Assembly (NCBI GenBank): GCA_964552765.1
Contig: CAZKIA010000015.1
Location: 1 to 14,465, forward strand
DNA length: 14,465 nt
Source: JAPUDQ01 sp964552765
GTDB taxonomy: Bacteria; Patescibacteriota; Saccharimonadia; Saccharimonadales; Saccharimonadaceae
Direction: 5' to 3'
Below the pieces are notes generated by a model, which saw only the letters and a program-made list of their open reading frames with translations, was not told the DNA's origin and made no database searches. Of this stretch, positions 1 to 6,865 are shown piece after piece. The position numbers and the translations under genes were made by a program. Position 1 is the first letter of the stretch. Each line of letters begins with the position of its first letter.

Positions 1-426
1 ATAGAGTAGCTGACTGGTTGCCGCGGCTGCATCATCAAGCACGAGCTCGTGTGGGAATGGTAAGTCATTGCCGCCTTCATCGCCTTCAATATGATGATCG
101 ATGACAAGCACCGGGTATGTTTCTAGAAAGTGTCGTACGCCTGGTGTCTCGAGGGCCTTTATAAGCAATGCCTCGGCACTGGTATCAACGATGATTGCTA
201 GGTCGTACTGCCCTGTCCAATCTTTGTTTACTCGTGACCAGCCATCGATATAGTGCAGGTACTTCGGCATATCAATCGCACAAAACAAACTAACAGATTT
301 GCCGAGTTCACCCAGCATTTCCTCGAGCGCAATTGACGACCCCAAGCTATCGGCATCGGGATTCTCTGGCTGTATCACCACGATACGCGCGGCATCAGCG
401 ATGTGTTCTTTTACATTGTCGTACAT
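1..426 (-). CDS. DHH-family phosphoesterase, NrnA-like (partial, C-terminus beyond the window)
   Basis: The reading frame opens at the ATG at 426 and is open for 142 codons to the window edge, so only the N-terminal part of the DHH domain is present. I translated it by hand. Motif I reads PENPDADSLGS (residues 20-30), motif II is VDTS (80-83), and the signature DHH is at 110-112. These motifs bind Mn2+ in the DHH superfamily. NrnA-type members degrade nanoRNAs and dephosphorylate pAp, but other DHH members act on cyclic dinucleotides, so the substrate is not fixed. The histidine that usually opens motif I (HxNPDGD) is proline 20 here, after a glutamine. It lies 29 bp downstream of recR and is probably the last visible member of the same run. 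The DHHA1 substrate-binding domain would lie outside the window. Confidence 0.85.
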   Translation of the reverse strand, partial: MYDNVKEHIADAARIVVIQPENPDADSLGSSIALEEMLGELGKSVSLFCAIDMPKYLHYIDGWSRVNKDWTGQYDLAIIVDTSAEALLIKALETPGVRHFLETYPVLVIDHHIEGDEGGNDLPFPHELVLDDAAAATSQLLY

Positions 427-433
427 CTATAAG

Positions 434-461
434 TAGTATACCAGTAGATGATAGATTATAG
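434..461. repeat. Possible short heptamer remnant at the recR stop codon
   Basis: Three consecutive 7-base words ending in TAG (ccagtag, atgatag, attatag; 441-461) run over the recR stop codon. The array is short and could be chance. It is listed because longer heptamer arrays sit at the same place relative to other genes in this window. Confidence 0.3.
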
Positions 462-1061
462 CGTCTGTCGCCCTTCCAGGGCGTGACTGAGGGTGATTTG
501 ATCGGCGTATTCTAGGTCGACGCCCACAGGGATGCCACGGGCGAGGCGTGTGATCTTGACCGATACATCGGCTTCATCAATAAATTTTTGCAGGTAAAGT
601 GCGGTTGATTCGCCTTCTACCGAAGCATTGGTGGCGAGGATGATCTCCTCCACCTTATCACGCTTCAGTCGCTCAATGAGCTCTGGAATATGCAGCTGAT
701 CAGGCCCTACACCATCTATCGGGCTGATTGCACCACCGAGGACATGATACGTGCCCTTGAACAAGCCAGTTTTTTCTAGCGCAATGACATCGAGCGGCTC
801 CTCTACGACCGCAACAAGCTTGCGATTGCGCTCGGAGTCGCTATAGAGTGGTGATACGTCTTCACTAGCATCAATCAGCGCATAGGTGACAGGACACAAT
901 TTCACTCCATTGGTAATTTCTGCCACTGATTCACTTAACTTCATTCGGTTATGACTACTTGTTTTAAGCAAATAATATGCATAGCGCTCGGCAGTCCGCG
1001 GGCCCACGCCGGGGAGGGTGCCGAGAGCGGAGATAAGATCGAGGAGAGCTTTAGGAAGCAT
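456..1061 (-). CDS. recR: Recombination mediator protein RecR
   Basis: RecR works with RecO (and RecF) to load RecA onto SSB-coated single-stranded DNA during gap repair. The 201-residue length is normal for the family. The N-terminal helix-hairpin-helix is visible as LGTLPGVGPRTAERYAYYLL (13-32). A Toprim domain begins at VAVVEEPLDVIAL (83-95), with the conserved YHVLGGAISPIDGVGP stretch following. The C-terminal RLARGIPVG...LEYAD segment is also typical. The zinc-finger region is degenerate: only Cys56 of the usual four cysteines remains (CPVT instead of CxxC, and YSDSERNR where the second cysteine pair should be). No clear Shine-Dalgarno precedes the ATG; the upstream DNA is a heptamer repeat array. 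The neighbourhood with ybaB and dnaX is the classical one, though a four-helix-bundle gene sits between ybaB and recR. Confidence 0.95.
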   Translation of the reverse strand: MLPKALLDLISALGTLPGVGPRTAERYAYYLLKTSSHNRMKLSESVAEITNGVKLCPVTYALIDASEDVSPLYSDSERNRKLVAVVEEPLDVIALEKTGLFKGTYHVLGGAISPIDGVGPDQLHIPELIERLKRDKVEEIILATNASVEGESTALYLQKFIDEADVSVKITRLARGIPVGVDLEYADQITLSHALEGRQTL

Positions 1062-1066
1062 TTTAT

Positions 1067-1122
1067 CAGTTCACAATTCTCAGTTTACAATTTACAGTAA
1101 GTTTACAGTTTTCAGTTCTCAT
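1067..1122. repeat. Degenerate heptamer array, right of recR (inverted arm A)
   Basis: Eight consecutive 7-base words fill the recR/four-helix-bundle spacer and run into the last codons of that gene: cagttca, caattct, cagttta, caattta, then weaker copies. The 12-mer cagtttacaatt at 1081-1092 occurs in perfect inverted orientation at 1511-1522, and ttcacaatt at 1070-1078 is inverted at 1504-1512. The two arrays therefore bracket the gene at 1112-1471 as imperfect inverted repeats. Confidence 0.7.
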
Positions 1123-1471
1123 CTTTACCTACTCTCAGCGTAGTGATTATTTTTTGCAAAATCATTAATATTTCTTGCGCTTCTTTTCGTAAACTTGAGA
1201 GCTCTTCGGATGAGTCTCCTAGCTCTGCTAATAGTGCTAACCAATATTTAGTTTCTGCTGCTTCTTTTTTGGCAATAAATATCTTTGCCTTAAAGTCGGA
1301 TTTTGATGACGCATTGTTTGCTTCGGCATAATTTGCGCCAATACTTGTTGCTGATCTAATCACCTGATTAACTATAGAGTGCAACGTAGGTTGTTTTAAT
1401 CGCGCACAGTGTCTGACAATACCAGCACTGAACTTTAGGGTACGTTCTTCAAGCGGGTATTGTTCTATCAT
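1112..1471 (-). CDS. Four-helix-bundle protein (S23/IVP family, Avd-like fold)
   Basis: This 119-residue protein matches the pattern of the small helical family first described from 23S rRNA intervening sequences: an N-terminal LEERTLKFSAGIVRHCARL helix, then the diagnostic NQVIRSATSIGANYAEANNASSKSDFKAKIFIAKKEAAETKYWL block (about 35-78), and a C-terminal amphipathic helix. The family includes Avd, the accessory protein of diversity-generating retroelements, which binds nucleic acid through a basic pentameric barrel. No reverse transcriptase, template repeat or rRNA is present, so neither context applies. The gene sits between ybaB and recR, an otherwise well-kept pair, and is flanked by inverted heptamer arrays, which suggests a mobile or inserted cassette. 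The C-terminal codons and stop lie inside the right-hand array. Its cellular function is unknown. Confidence 0.85.
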   Translation of the reverse strand: MIEQYPLEERTLKFSAGIVRHCARLKQPTLHSIVNQVIRSATSIGANYAEANNASSKSDFKAKIFIAKKEAAETKYWLALLAELGDSSEELSSLRKEAQEILMILQKIITTLRVGKDEN

Positions 1472-1478
1472 GTTTGAT

Positions 1479-1530
1479 AACTGTGAATTGATAATTTATT
1501 GAAAATTGTGAATTGTAAACTGTAAACTAT
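1479..1530. repeat. Degenerate heptamer array, left of ybaB (inverted arm A')
   Basis: Seven in-register 7-base words (aactgtg, aattgat, aatttat, tgaaaat, tgtgaat, tgtaaac, tgtaaac) occupy the spacer between the ybaB stop and the start of the four-helix-bundle gene. The words are inverted relative to the array at 1067-1122, with a perfect 12-base match at 1511-1522. Confidence 0.7.
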
Positions 1531-1538
1531 CTTGGATT

Positions 1539-1826
1539 TTAGAGTCCAAGATTCCCCAAGCCGCCCATCAACGGCTTCATCTTCTCAGCAGCGAGTTCTT
1601 GAGCTTTTGTCATTGCCTCACGGGTGGCTTGCTCGATCCAGCGCTCGAGGACTTGGATGTCGTCGAGGTCAACATATTCTGGGTCGATGGTGACTTTTTT
1701 GATTTTCATCTCACCGGTAACTGATACGACAACAGCGCCATCGCCCGCTTCACCTTCAACGATAAGTTTAGTAAGTTCTTTTTGCGCTTTTTTGAGCTGC
1801 ATAATCATCTTTGCTTGATCAAGCAT
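1539..1826 (-). CDS. ybaB: YbaB/EbfC family nucleoid-associated protein
   Basis: YbaB proteins are small dimeric DNA-binding proteins that coat the nucleoid and are usually encoded between dnaX and recR. The 95-residue protein shows the family plan: an N-terminal helix (MLDQAKMIMQLKKAQKEL), a central three-strand sheet (GDGAVVVSVTGEMKIKKVTIDPEYV, 28-52), and a long C-terminal helix with the basic AMTKAQELAAEKMKPLMGGL end. A good Shine-Dalgarno (CTGGAGG) lies about 7 bases upstream of the ATG at 1826 and supports this start. Here dnaX is separated from ybaB by dnaB and a glycosyltransferase gene, and recR is separated by the four-helix-bundle cassette. Confidence 0.93.
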   Translation of the reverse strand: MLDQAKMIMQLKKAQKELTKLIVEGEAGDGAVVVSVTGEMKIKKVTIDPEYVDLDDIQVLERWIEQATREAMTKAQELAAEKMKPLMGGLGNLGL

Positions 1827-1863
1827 GTACGTTCCTCCAGGTTATTAGATAGTATTATATCAG

Positions 1864-3354
1864 TTATTGCTGTGGCTTTACAGGTTCATAATAGCGTACG
1901 ATGACTTGATCTGTTTTGGATTTGTATGATGTAATAATCTGCTTTGGTGTACCAATTGCACCATAGTCGGCCACCACGCCATCATGAATAATGGTTGGCC
2001 GGACTATCGGGCCGCTATGGGCATCACTCACATTCATTCGTGGATAGTCACGGCGCAAGAGATCATAAAAGGCAACTTCGCTTGGTTTGACCACAGTCGT
2101 AATGACAGCATTGTTGTTTGCCTGACGATCTAGCACTTCGCGCGTAGCACTCAGCTGCAGAGAGTAATGCGTTGTTGGCGTGCCGTAAAGATACCCGTAA
2201 AAGTATTGTGCGATATTTGAGAGCATCATGCCTCCAAGAAGAATCGTAAGTGGCATGAGTCCCGCCAAGCGTGCATAGGGGTTAGTCGGAAAAAGCTTGT
2301 ACCATTCACGGATAAGCGTCTCGATACCAATCGCCATAAAGAGATACCCAGGTACAAGAGCGATAAGCAGGTGCTGAGGATTGAGAAGTGCGATTGGAAC
2401 AAAAAATGCCGACCAAATGAGTAGCATATATGACCTGGCTGAAAACCAGTCTTGTACTGTTTTAAGGAAACCAAGAATAATAATAATGAATGATGCCGCG
2501 CCAAAGATTGGTTGTGGTATTTCGCCAACAACAGTACTGCCGAGGTTAAAGAACGACTTAGCTACAAATTTCGCATTAGTTATGAGTTGTGACGAATTAA
2601 GGGCGTGATCAGGAATACCAAGCAGCTCAAGCGCCCGAGGTGGATGTGTCGCAACAGAAGCAATGAGCGGTGTCAATAAAATAAGAATAGCCGCCAGGCC
2701 AATGATGAGCTGATGCTTGTTTGTGCGGGTAAATGTAAAGCGAACATGTGGGTGAAAAAAACCAGCGATAAATATCGCGATAAATGGATAAATCATGAGC
2801 GGCGTGTAGAGGCTGAGCGGTACCACGACAGCCGCAATAACAAACCAGAGTTTCGTCTTGCCTTTAGGGTGCACGATATTTGTTGCCGCCAGCAGTAACA
2901 ACGATAGCCAAAATGTTGTCATGATACTTGCGTGCCCAGTCCGTGCCATCGTAAGAAAGCCTGCTGATGTAACGAAAATAAGCCCCGTAATGAGAGCAAC
3001 ATTCAATCGGAACCAGCGATTCACCATGGCGATAAAAGCCATTGCCGAGGCGATACCTATAATGATCGACGGCAAGACAATTGCCCATTCTGTAATCCCA
3101 AAGACTGACATACTAATCTTTTGGAGCATTCGATAGGGCACATCAATAATCGAGCCCTCCAAGGGGTGTAAGAGATCAAATGTCCCACTACTCACGGCTG
3201 AGTTCATGTCAGTCTGTGATAGTCCAGTCGGAGCTAGGTCGAGCCGCACACAAACCAGCGAGATGGTAACAATAATAAATAGTGCCATTCCCGCTACATA
3301 GCGGTAGCGATAGAGCAGTAATTCTCGAATGAGTGATGTTCGCATTGTTGTCAT
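1864..3354 (-). CDS. GT-C fold membrane glycosyltransferase (PMT/GT39-like)
   Basis: This is a polytopic membrane protein of 496 residues with around ten hydrophobic segments, the first near 20-38. The first periplasmic loop carries an acidic residue (LSQTDMNSAV, Asp near 49), the expected catalytic place in GT-C enzymes. Next comes the GT39-like pattern of GITEWAIVLPSIIIGIAS followed by VNRWFRLNVALITGLIFVTSAGFLTMARTGHASIMTTFW, with the conserved Ala-Arg at the end of a transmembrane helix. Such enzymes transfer sugars from polyprenyl-phosphate donors to lipid or protein acceptors at the outer face of the membrane; donor and acceptor cannot be read from sequence. A -10-like TATACT ends only two bases before the first ATG, so the downstream ATG three codons later (MRTSL) may be the true start. 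The gene is unrelated to the replication genes around it. Confidence 0.72.
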   Translation of the reverse strand: MTTMRTSLIRELLLYRYRYVAGMALFIIVTISLVCVRLDLAPTGLSQTDMNSAVSSGTFDLLHPLEGSIIDVPYRMLQKISMSVFGITEWAIVLPSIIIGIASAMAFIAMVNRWFRLNVALITGLIFVTSAGFLTMARTGHASIMTTFWLSLLLLAATNIVHPKGKTKLWFVIAAVVVPLSLYTPLMIYPFIAIFIAGFFHPHVRFTFTRTNKHQLIIGLAAILILLTPLIASVATHPPRALELLGIPDHALNSSQLITNAKFVAKSFFNLGSTVVGEIPQPIFGAASFIIIILGFLKTVQDWFSARSYMLLIWSAFFVPIALLNPQHLLIALVPGYLFMAIGIETLIREWYKLFPTNPYARLAGLMPLTILLGGMMLSNIAQYFYGYLYGTPTTHYSLQLSATREVLDRQANNNAVITTVVKPSEVAFYDLLRRDYPRMNVSDAHSGPIVRPTIIHDGVVADYGAIGTPKQIITSYKSKTDQVIVRYYEPVKPQQ

Positions 3355-3402
3355 ATAGTATACAGCATAAGAATAAACTGTTGTATGGCATGTGACGGTA
3401 AA

Positions 3403-4761
3403 TTAATCGTCGCGCTGTTTGTCGAGAGACATAAAGCGTAGTCGCTCTGGGTGGAAGTAGAGCTCTACGCGGCCAGTTGGGCCATTACGATGCTTTGCGA
3501 TGATGAGATCGGTGATATTTTGACGGTCGGTATCAGGGTTGTAATACGCCTCACGATAGATAAACGCCACGAGGTCAGCATCTTGCTCGATCGAGCCTGA
3601 TTCACGTAGGTCGGCTAGTTGAGGTATTTGCGGACTGCGGTTCTCAACAGATCGACTCAGCTGGCTCAGGGCAATTACGGGCACATTGAGCTCACGGGCA
3701 ATCAGCTTGAGTCCACGACTAATCTCACTGACTTCTTGGACACGATTAAAGTCACCGCCGCGCCCACTTCCCTGCATAAGCTGCAGATAGTCGACAATAA
3801 TAAGCCCAAGCGGTTGTGAATGTGCTTGCCGACGGGCTTTGGTGCGCATTTCAAGCACTGTTACGCCGGGTGTATCGTCGATAAATATCGGCGCTTCGGC
3901 CATTTCACCCATTGCCGTCGATAGCTTCTCAAAATCATCATCACTTAAGTTACCTGTCCGAATATTCCACGCATCCACTCCACTAGCATCAGCGAGCATA
4001 CGGTCAACCAGCTGCTCTTTGCTCATCTCAAGGCTAAAGAACAGGACAGATTGTTTCTCCTTGGCGGCAACATTGTATGCCAGATTGGTCACAAGTGTGG
4101 TCTTACCCATAGCAGGACGGGCAGCAACGATCAACAAATCACTCCGCTGCAGACCTGCCGTCAGGTTATCGAGGTCACGCCAGCCAGTGCGAATACCGCG
4201 TAGTTTGCCGCGATCACGATGCAGCTCTTCCATGCGGTCAAAACTCTCTGTCAGGATTTGCTCAAGACTGACAAGATCTTGCTTGAGGCTGGTATCGCTG
4301 ACTGAAAACAACTCGGCTTCAGCCCGTTCCAGGATGTCCTGAGTATTTGTATCTTCCTTGTAGGCCATCTCGGCAATATCACTACTGGCTTTAATAAGGC
4401 GGCGGCGAACAGCACGTTGTGCTACGAGTTCTGCATACGTACCGGCATTGGCGGCAGTTGGCACATAGTTGGTAAGCTCGTTGAGGTAGCTACTACCACC
4501 AACAACTTCAAGGTCATCCTTTTTCTCGAGTTCATCACTGAGCGTCAAAAGATCAACTGGGCGATGCTGTTCGTAGAGGCGCAAGATAGCAGCAAATATA
4601 CGCTGATGACGCTTCTCGTAAAAATCATCGGGGCGTACTTTATCCGTGACATCAGCCAGCACTTCTTCGTCAATCAAAATTGCGCCCAGCAAACTCATCT
4701 CAGCATCAAGATTATGCGGTGGAATCTTGCCCTCAATTGTCGGTTGTGGTCGTTTAGCCAT
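3403..4761 (-). CDS. dnaB: Replicative DNA helicase DnaB
   Basis: DnaB is the hexameric 5'-3' helicase at the replication fork. The 452-residue protein has the N-terminal domain (PPHNLDAEMSLLGAILID, 14-31), a linker, and the RecA-like C-terminal domain. Walker A is ARPAMGKTT (214-222), Walker B is IIVDYLQL (321-328), and the conserved LRESGSIEQDAD (385-396) and KHRNGPTG (423-430) stretches with the arginine-finger region are all present. There is no intein interrupting the usual P-loop insertion site. It lies between dnaX and the membrane glycosyltransferase gene on the same strand. The spacer to dnaX contains a heptamer array that can fold back, so the two genes may be separated after transcription. 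Confidence 0.97.
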   Translation of the reverse strand: MAKRPQPTIEGKIPPHNLDAEMSLLGAILIDEEVLADVTDKVRPDDFYEKRHQRIFAAILRLYEQHRPVDLLTLSDELEKKDDLEVVGGSSYLNELTNYVPTAANAGTYAELVAQRAVRRRLIKASSDIAEMAYKEDTNTQDILERAEAELFSVSDTSLKQDLVSLEQILTESFDRMEELHRDRGKLRGIRTGWRDLDNLTAGLQRSDLLIVAARPAMGKTTLVTNLAYNVAAKEKQSVLFFSLEMSKEQLVDRMLADASGVDAWNIRTGNLSDDDFEKLSTAMGEMAEAPIFIDDTPGVTVLEMRTKARRQAHSQPLGLIIVDYLQLMQGSGRGGDFNRVQEVSEISRGLKLIARELNVPVIALSQLSRSVENRSPQIPQLADLRESGSIEQDADLVAFIYREAYYNPDTDRQNITDLIIAKHRNGPTGRVELYFHPERLRFMSLDKQRDD

Positions 4762-4797
4762 GGCTTACCGCCACATCATTTATCCTTTTACCGTTTA

Positions 4798-4902
4798 CAG
4801 GTGGCAGAAATTTATCAGGTAATAGAAAACAGACAGTACTACCATACCTGTTACCTGCTCCCTGATACATTCCTGTTCCTTGTTCCCTGCTACCTGCTAC
4901 CT
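4798..4902. repeat. Heptamer array with inverted arms in the dnaX-dnaB spacer
   Basis: From 4848 to 4900 seven 7-base words follow one another (ctgttac, ctgctcc, ctgatac, a 4-base slip, ctgttcc, ttgttcc, ctgctac, ctgctac) and end at the dnaX stop codon. The stretch 4798-4807 (caggtggcag) pairs with 4887-4896 (ctgctacctg), ten pairs with one G-U, so the transcript could form a hairpin with a loop of about 80 bases. The segment 4850-4871 matches 8111-8132 in 19 of 22 bases, in the same orientation, which links the two intergenic elements. Confidence 0.65.
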
Positions 4903-6339
4903 TCATAGTGCTACCGATTCTCCTCCGCCCATTATATCTGCTACCGTCGCTGCTGTCTCGTCGAGTTTTGGTTTACCATCAGTCACGTCGATATGAGGGC
5001 ACGATCCGTAGAGATTTGTGATTATAGATATAAGTTCGCGGCGCTGTTTGTCATCGTTCATTTTTTTGCGATGAAGTGAAAAGCTAAAATTCAGAGTAAT
5101 TCGCTCTGGGGTGACATCGACTACTGCTCGCTTAAGAATACTGTATAAGGCAGGTGCTCGTTTTTGGGCTTCAGCTAGCACCGCATTCCAAGAGATATCC
5201 TGTGTTGATACCGCTTCAACTACCGGTGAAGCAGTATCAATGGGTGTGGTAGCTATGGTCGGTTCGGGCTTGATGTTGGCTGTTGATTTCGCTTGGGGTG
5301 ATGATTGTTTCAGAGGTGATGCTAGTTTCGTCTCTTTTGGGGCTGGTGCGCGTGATATCTCATTGTCCGCCTGGGATGTCAAAGATTTTTCTGTCTCACT
5401 CGTGACCCGTGAACCAATAAGCGCAAGGAGCTTAAGATGTGGTGCAAAGCTTTTTGGTAGCTCGATGATCTCAAACAGCAGCGAATAAAGCTCGGGATGA
5501 TTGGGCGCGTAGCGAGATAATGATGTGGTAAGTTGAGTGATGATTGTTGTTGGACTCATGCCGTCAGTCATGAGCGACTGGATCAGTTGTACTGCCTCGC
5601 GAGCATTGTTGTTGATGAGTGTTTCGACGATTGTATCGATTTGTCCTTTTGGTGCGAGACCAAGAAGTGACTCGACGGTATCGGCGGTTATCGTGCCTTT
5701 ACCAATACTTGCAACTTGATCGAGCAGACTAACACTATCGCGAAACCCTCCTTCGCTATGTTCGGCGATAAGTGTGAGTGCATCATCTTCGATTGCAATC
5801 TTTTCTTTACTGGCGATCATACGCAGGTGTCCAGCAACGTCGGCTACTGTCCCTGGTCGAAAATGAAAACGCTGTGTGCGGCTAATGATGGTCGCTGGTA
5901 CTTTGTGAAGTTCGGTCGTCGCAAGGATAAACACGGTGTGTGCTGGGGGTTCTTCGAGTGTCTTAAGGAGCGCATTAAAGCTTTCGCCCGTCAGCATATG
6001 GACTTCATCGATGATATAGACCTTGTACTTGGCGCTCGTAGGCGCAATATACACCTTCTCACGTAGGTCGCGAATGTCGTCGATACGGCGATTGCTCGCG
6101 GCATCGATTTCGATAATATCGAGATGTGTTGAATCCTCAGTGTATGGTAGTTCATTGATCTCATGGGCGACGATACGGGCGACACTGGTCTTGCCGGTAC
6201 CTCGAGGCCCTGTAAAAAGATAGGCATGTGAAATAGCGCCGCTCTTGATTGCCGATGCTAAAAGATCGGTCACGTGTCGTTGACCGACGACCTCATCAAA
6301 CCCGCGCGAACGGTACCGACGATACAATGCTTGACTCAC
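4903..6339 (-). CDS. dnaX: DNA polymerase III subunit gamma/tau DnaX
   Basis: DnaX is the ATPase of the clamp loader that places the beta clamp on DNA. The N-terminus MSQALYRRYRSRGFDEVVGQ is typical. Walker A GPRGTGKT (44-51), Walker B YIIDEVHMLT (108-117), sensor-1 ILATTELHKVPATIISR (138-154) and the LLEEPP-like KTLEEPP segment are all present. The four-cysteine zinc module normally between Walker A and HLDIIEIDAAS is absent: the connecting stretch IVAHEINELPYTEDST (56-71) has no cysteine. The conserved SRCQ reads SRTQ. The C-terminal part after about residue 310 is a Ser/Ala/Pro-rich linker followed by a small domain (about 380-460). A run of seven A on the coding strand at codons 425-427 could be slippery. 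The upstream region has a TATAAT promoter and a GGTGAG Shine-Dalgarno six bases before the ATG. Confidence 0.95.
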   Translation of the reverse strand: MSQALYRRYRSRGFDEVVGQRHVTDLLASAIKSGAISHAYLFTGPRGTGKTSVARIVAHEINELPYTEDSTHLDIIEIDAASNRRIDDIRDLREKVYIAPTSAKYKVYIIDEVHMLTGESFNALLKTLEEPPAHTVFILATTELHKVPATIISRTQRFHFRPGTVADVAGHLRMIASKEKIAIEDDALTLIAEHSEGGFRDSVSLLDQVASIGKGTITADTVESLLGLAPKGQIDTIVETLINNNAREAVQLIQSLMTDGMSPTTIITQLTTSLSRYAPNHPELYSLLFEIIELPKSFAPHLKLLALIGSRVTSETEKSLTSQADNEISRAPAPKETKLASPLKQSSPQAKSTANIKPEPTIATTPIDTASPVVEAVSTQDISWNAVLAEAQKRAPALYSILKRAVVDVTPERITLNFSFSLHRKKMNDDKQRRELISIITNLYGSCPHIDVTDGKPKLDETAATVADIMGGGESVAL

Positions 6340-6353
6340 CTACTCCCCCTGTT

Positions 6354-6366
6354 TGTATCTATTATA
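6354..6366 (-). promoter_or_regulatory. Promoter -10 ahead of dnaX
   Basis: A perfect TATAAT (coding strand, 6361-6366) lies 21 bases upstream of the dnaX ATG, with transcription expected to start near 6354. No good -35 is visible at 16-18 bases. It would drive dnaX and the genes to its left. Confidence 0.5.
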
Positions 6367-6447
6367 GCGGGTTATGCGCGTAAAAGTGGCGTAGATATGA
6401 CATCAATAGGGGAAGGTCAAATATAGAATATGGCACAAACAATAGAG

Positions 6448-6780
6448 CTAGCGATTGTCGCCTGCACCTTTTTGAACGCCACGTTTTTTACGATCAGCCA
6501 GTTTCTCAAGGTTTTGCGAAGCAATATCACTAAGTTTCACACCAAGACTATCTGCAAATAGTGACATATACCAGAGCACATCACCGACTTCTTTAGTCAA
6601 TTCGCGTTTATCATCGTCGGTGATTTTGCCGTCACGATAGGCAACAATTTTTTTCCATTTTTCTACTACTTCGCCTGTTTCTCCTGCCATGCCGAGTACC
6701 CAGATGGTTTGATCCATGAGTTGATCTGGATGGTGAATAGCGGTTGCAGGTGCTTTGGCCTGATATTCTTCAAATGTCAT
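6448..6780 (-). CDS. MazG-like nucleotide pyrophosphohydrolase
   Basis: The 110-residue protein is a single all-alpha NTP pyrophosphatase domain of the MazG superfamily. The metal-binding pattern is visible as GETGEVVEKWKK (Glu34, Glu37) and KEVGDVLWYMSLFAD (Glu64, Asp67), that is ExxE then ExxD. Members hydrolyse (d)NTPs to NMP and pyrophosphate, acting as house-cleaning enzymes or on dCTP/dUTP. The basic Lys-rich tail (KLADRKKRGVQKG) is also common. It stands alone between dnaX and a terminator, so it probably has its own promoter or relies on readthrough. The exact nucleotide substrate cannot be predicted. Confidence 0.85.
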   Translation of the reverse strand: MTFEEYQAKAPATAIHHPDQLMDQTIWVLGMAGETGEVVEKWKKIVAYRDGKITDDDKRELTKEVGDVLWYMSLFADSLGVKLSDIASQNLEKLADRKKRGVQKGAGDNR

Positions 6781-6806
6781 AACACTCCTTTTCTTCTACT
6801 ATACCA

Positions 6807-6830
6807 AAAGAGCCGCACCTGCGGCTCTTT
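6807..6830 (-). terminator. Intrinsic terminator upstream of the mazG-like gene
   Basis: A perfect 10-bp stem (aaagagccgc / gcggctcttt) with a 4-base loop. Read leftwards it ends in TTTT, so it terminates the transcript of the gene at 6865-7371. The A/T-ended stem could also work in the other direction, though nothing on the + strand needs it. Confidence 0.85.
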
Positions 6831-6865
6831 CTAAAATCTAAAATCTATCTTCTACTCGTAGCTTC
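6831..6865. repeat. Degenerate heptamer array at the stop codon of the conserved hypothetical gene
   Basis: Five in-register 7-base words (ctaaaat, ctaaaat, ctatctt, ctactcg, tagcttc) lie between the terminator hairpin and the stop codon at 6865-6867. The words differ in sequence from the other arrays, but the 7-base period and the position at a gene end are the same. Unlike three of the others, no inverted partner is visible. Confidence 0.55.

Noticed and set aside
1112..1471. Diversity-generating retroelement suggested by the Avd-like four-helix-bundle protein
   Set aside because: No reverse transcriptase, template/variable repeat pair or target gene is present in the window.
1112..1471. 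23S rRNA intervening sequence
   Set aside because: The protein family occurs there, but the gene lies between ybaB and recR and no rRNA sequence is nearby.
4903..6339. Programmed frameshift at the E. coli gamma position of dnaX
   Set aside because: No A-rich slippery heptamer with a stem-loop is visible near the end of domain III; only the late A7 run was found.
6422..6460. Terminator hairpin after the mazG-like gene
   Set aside because: Only five outer base pairs form (acaat / attgt) with mismatches inside and no T-run.
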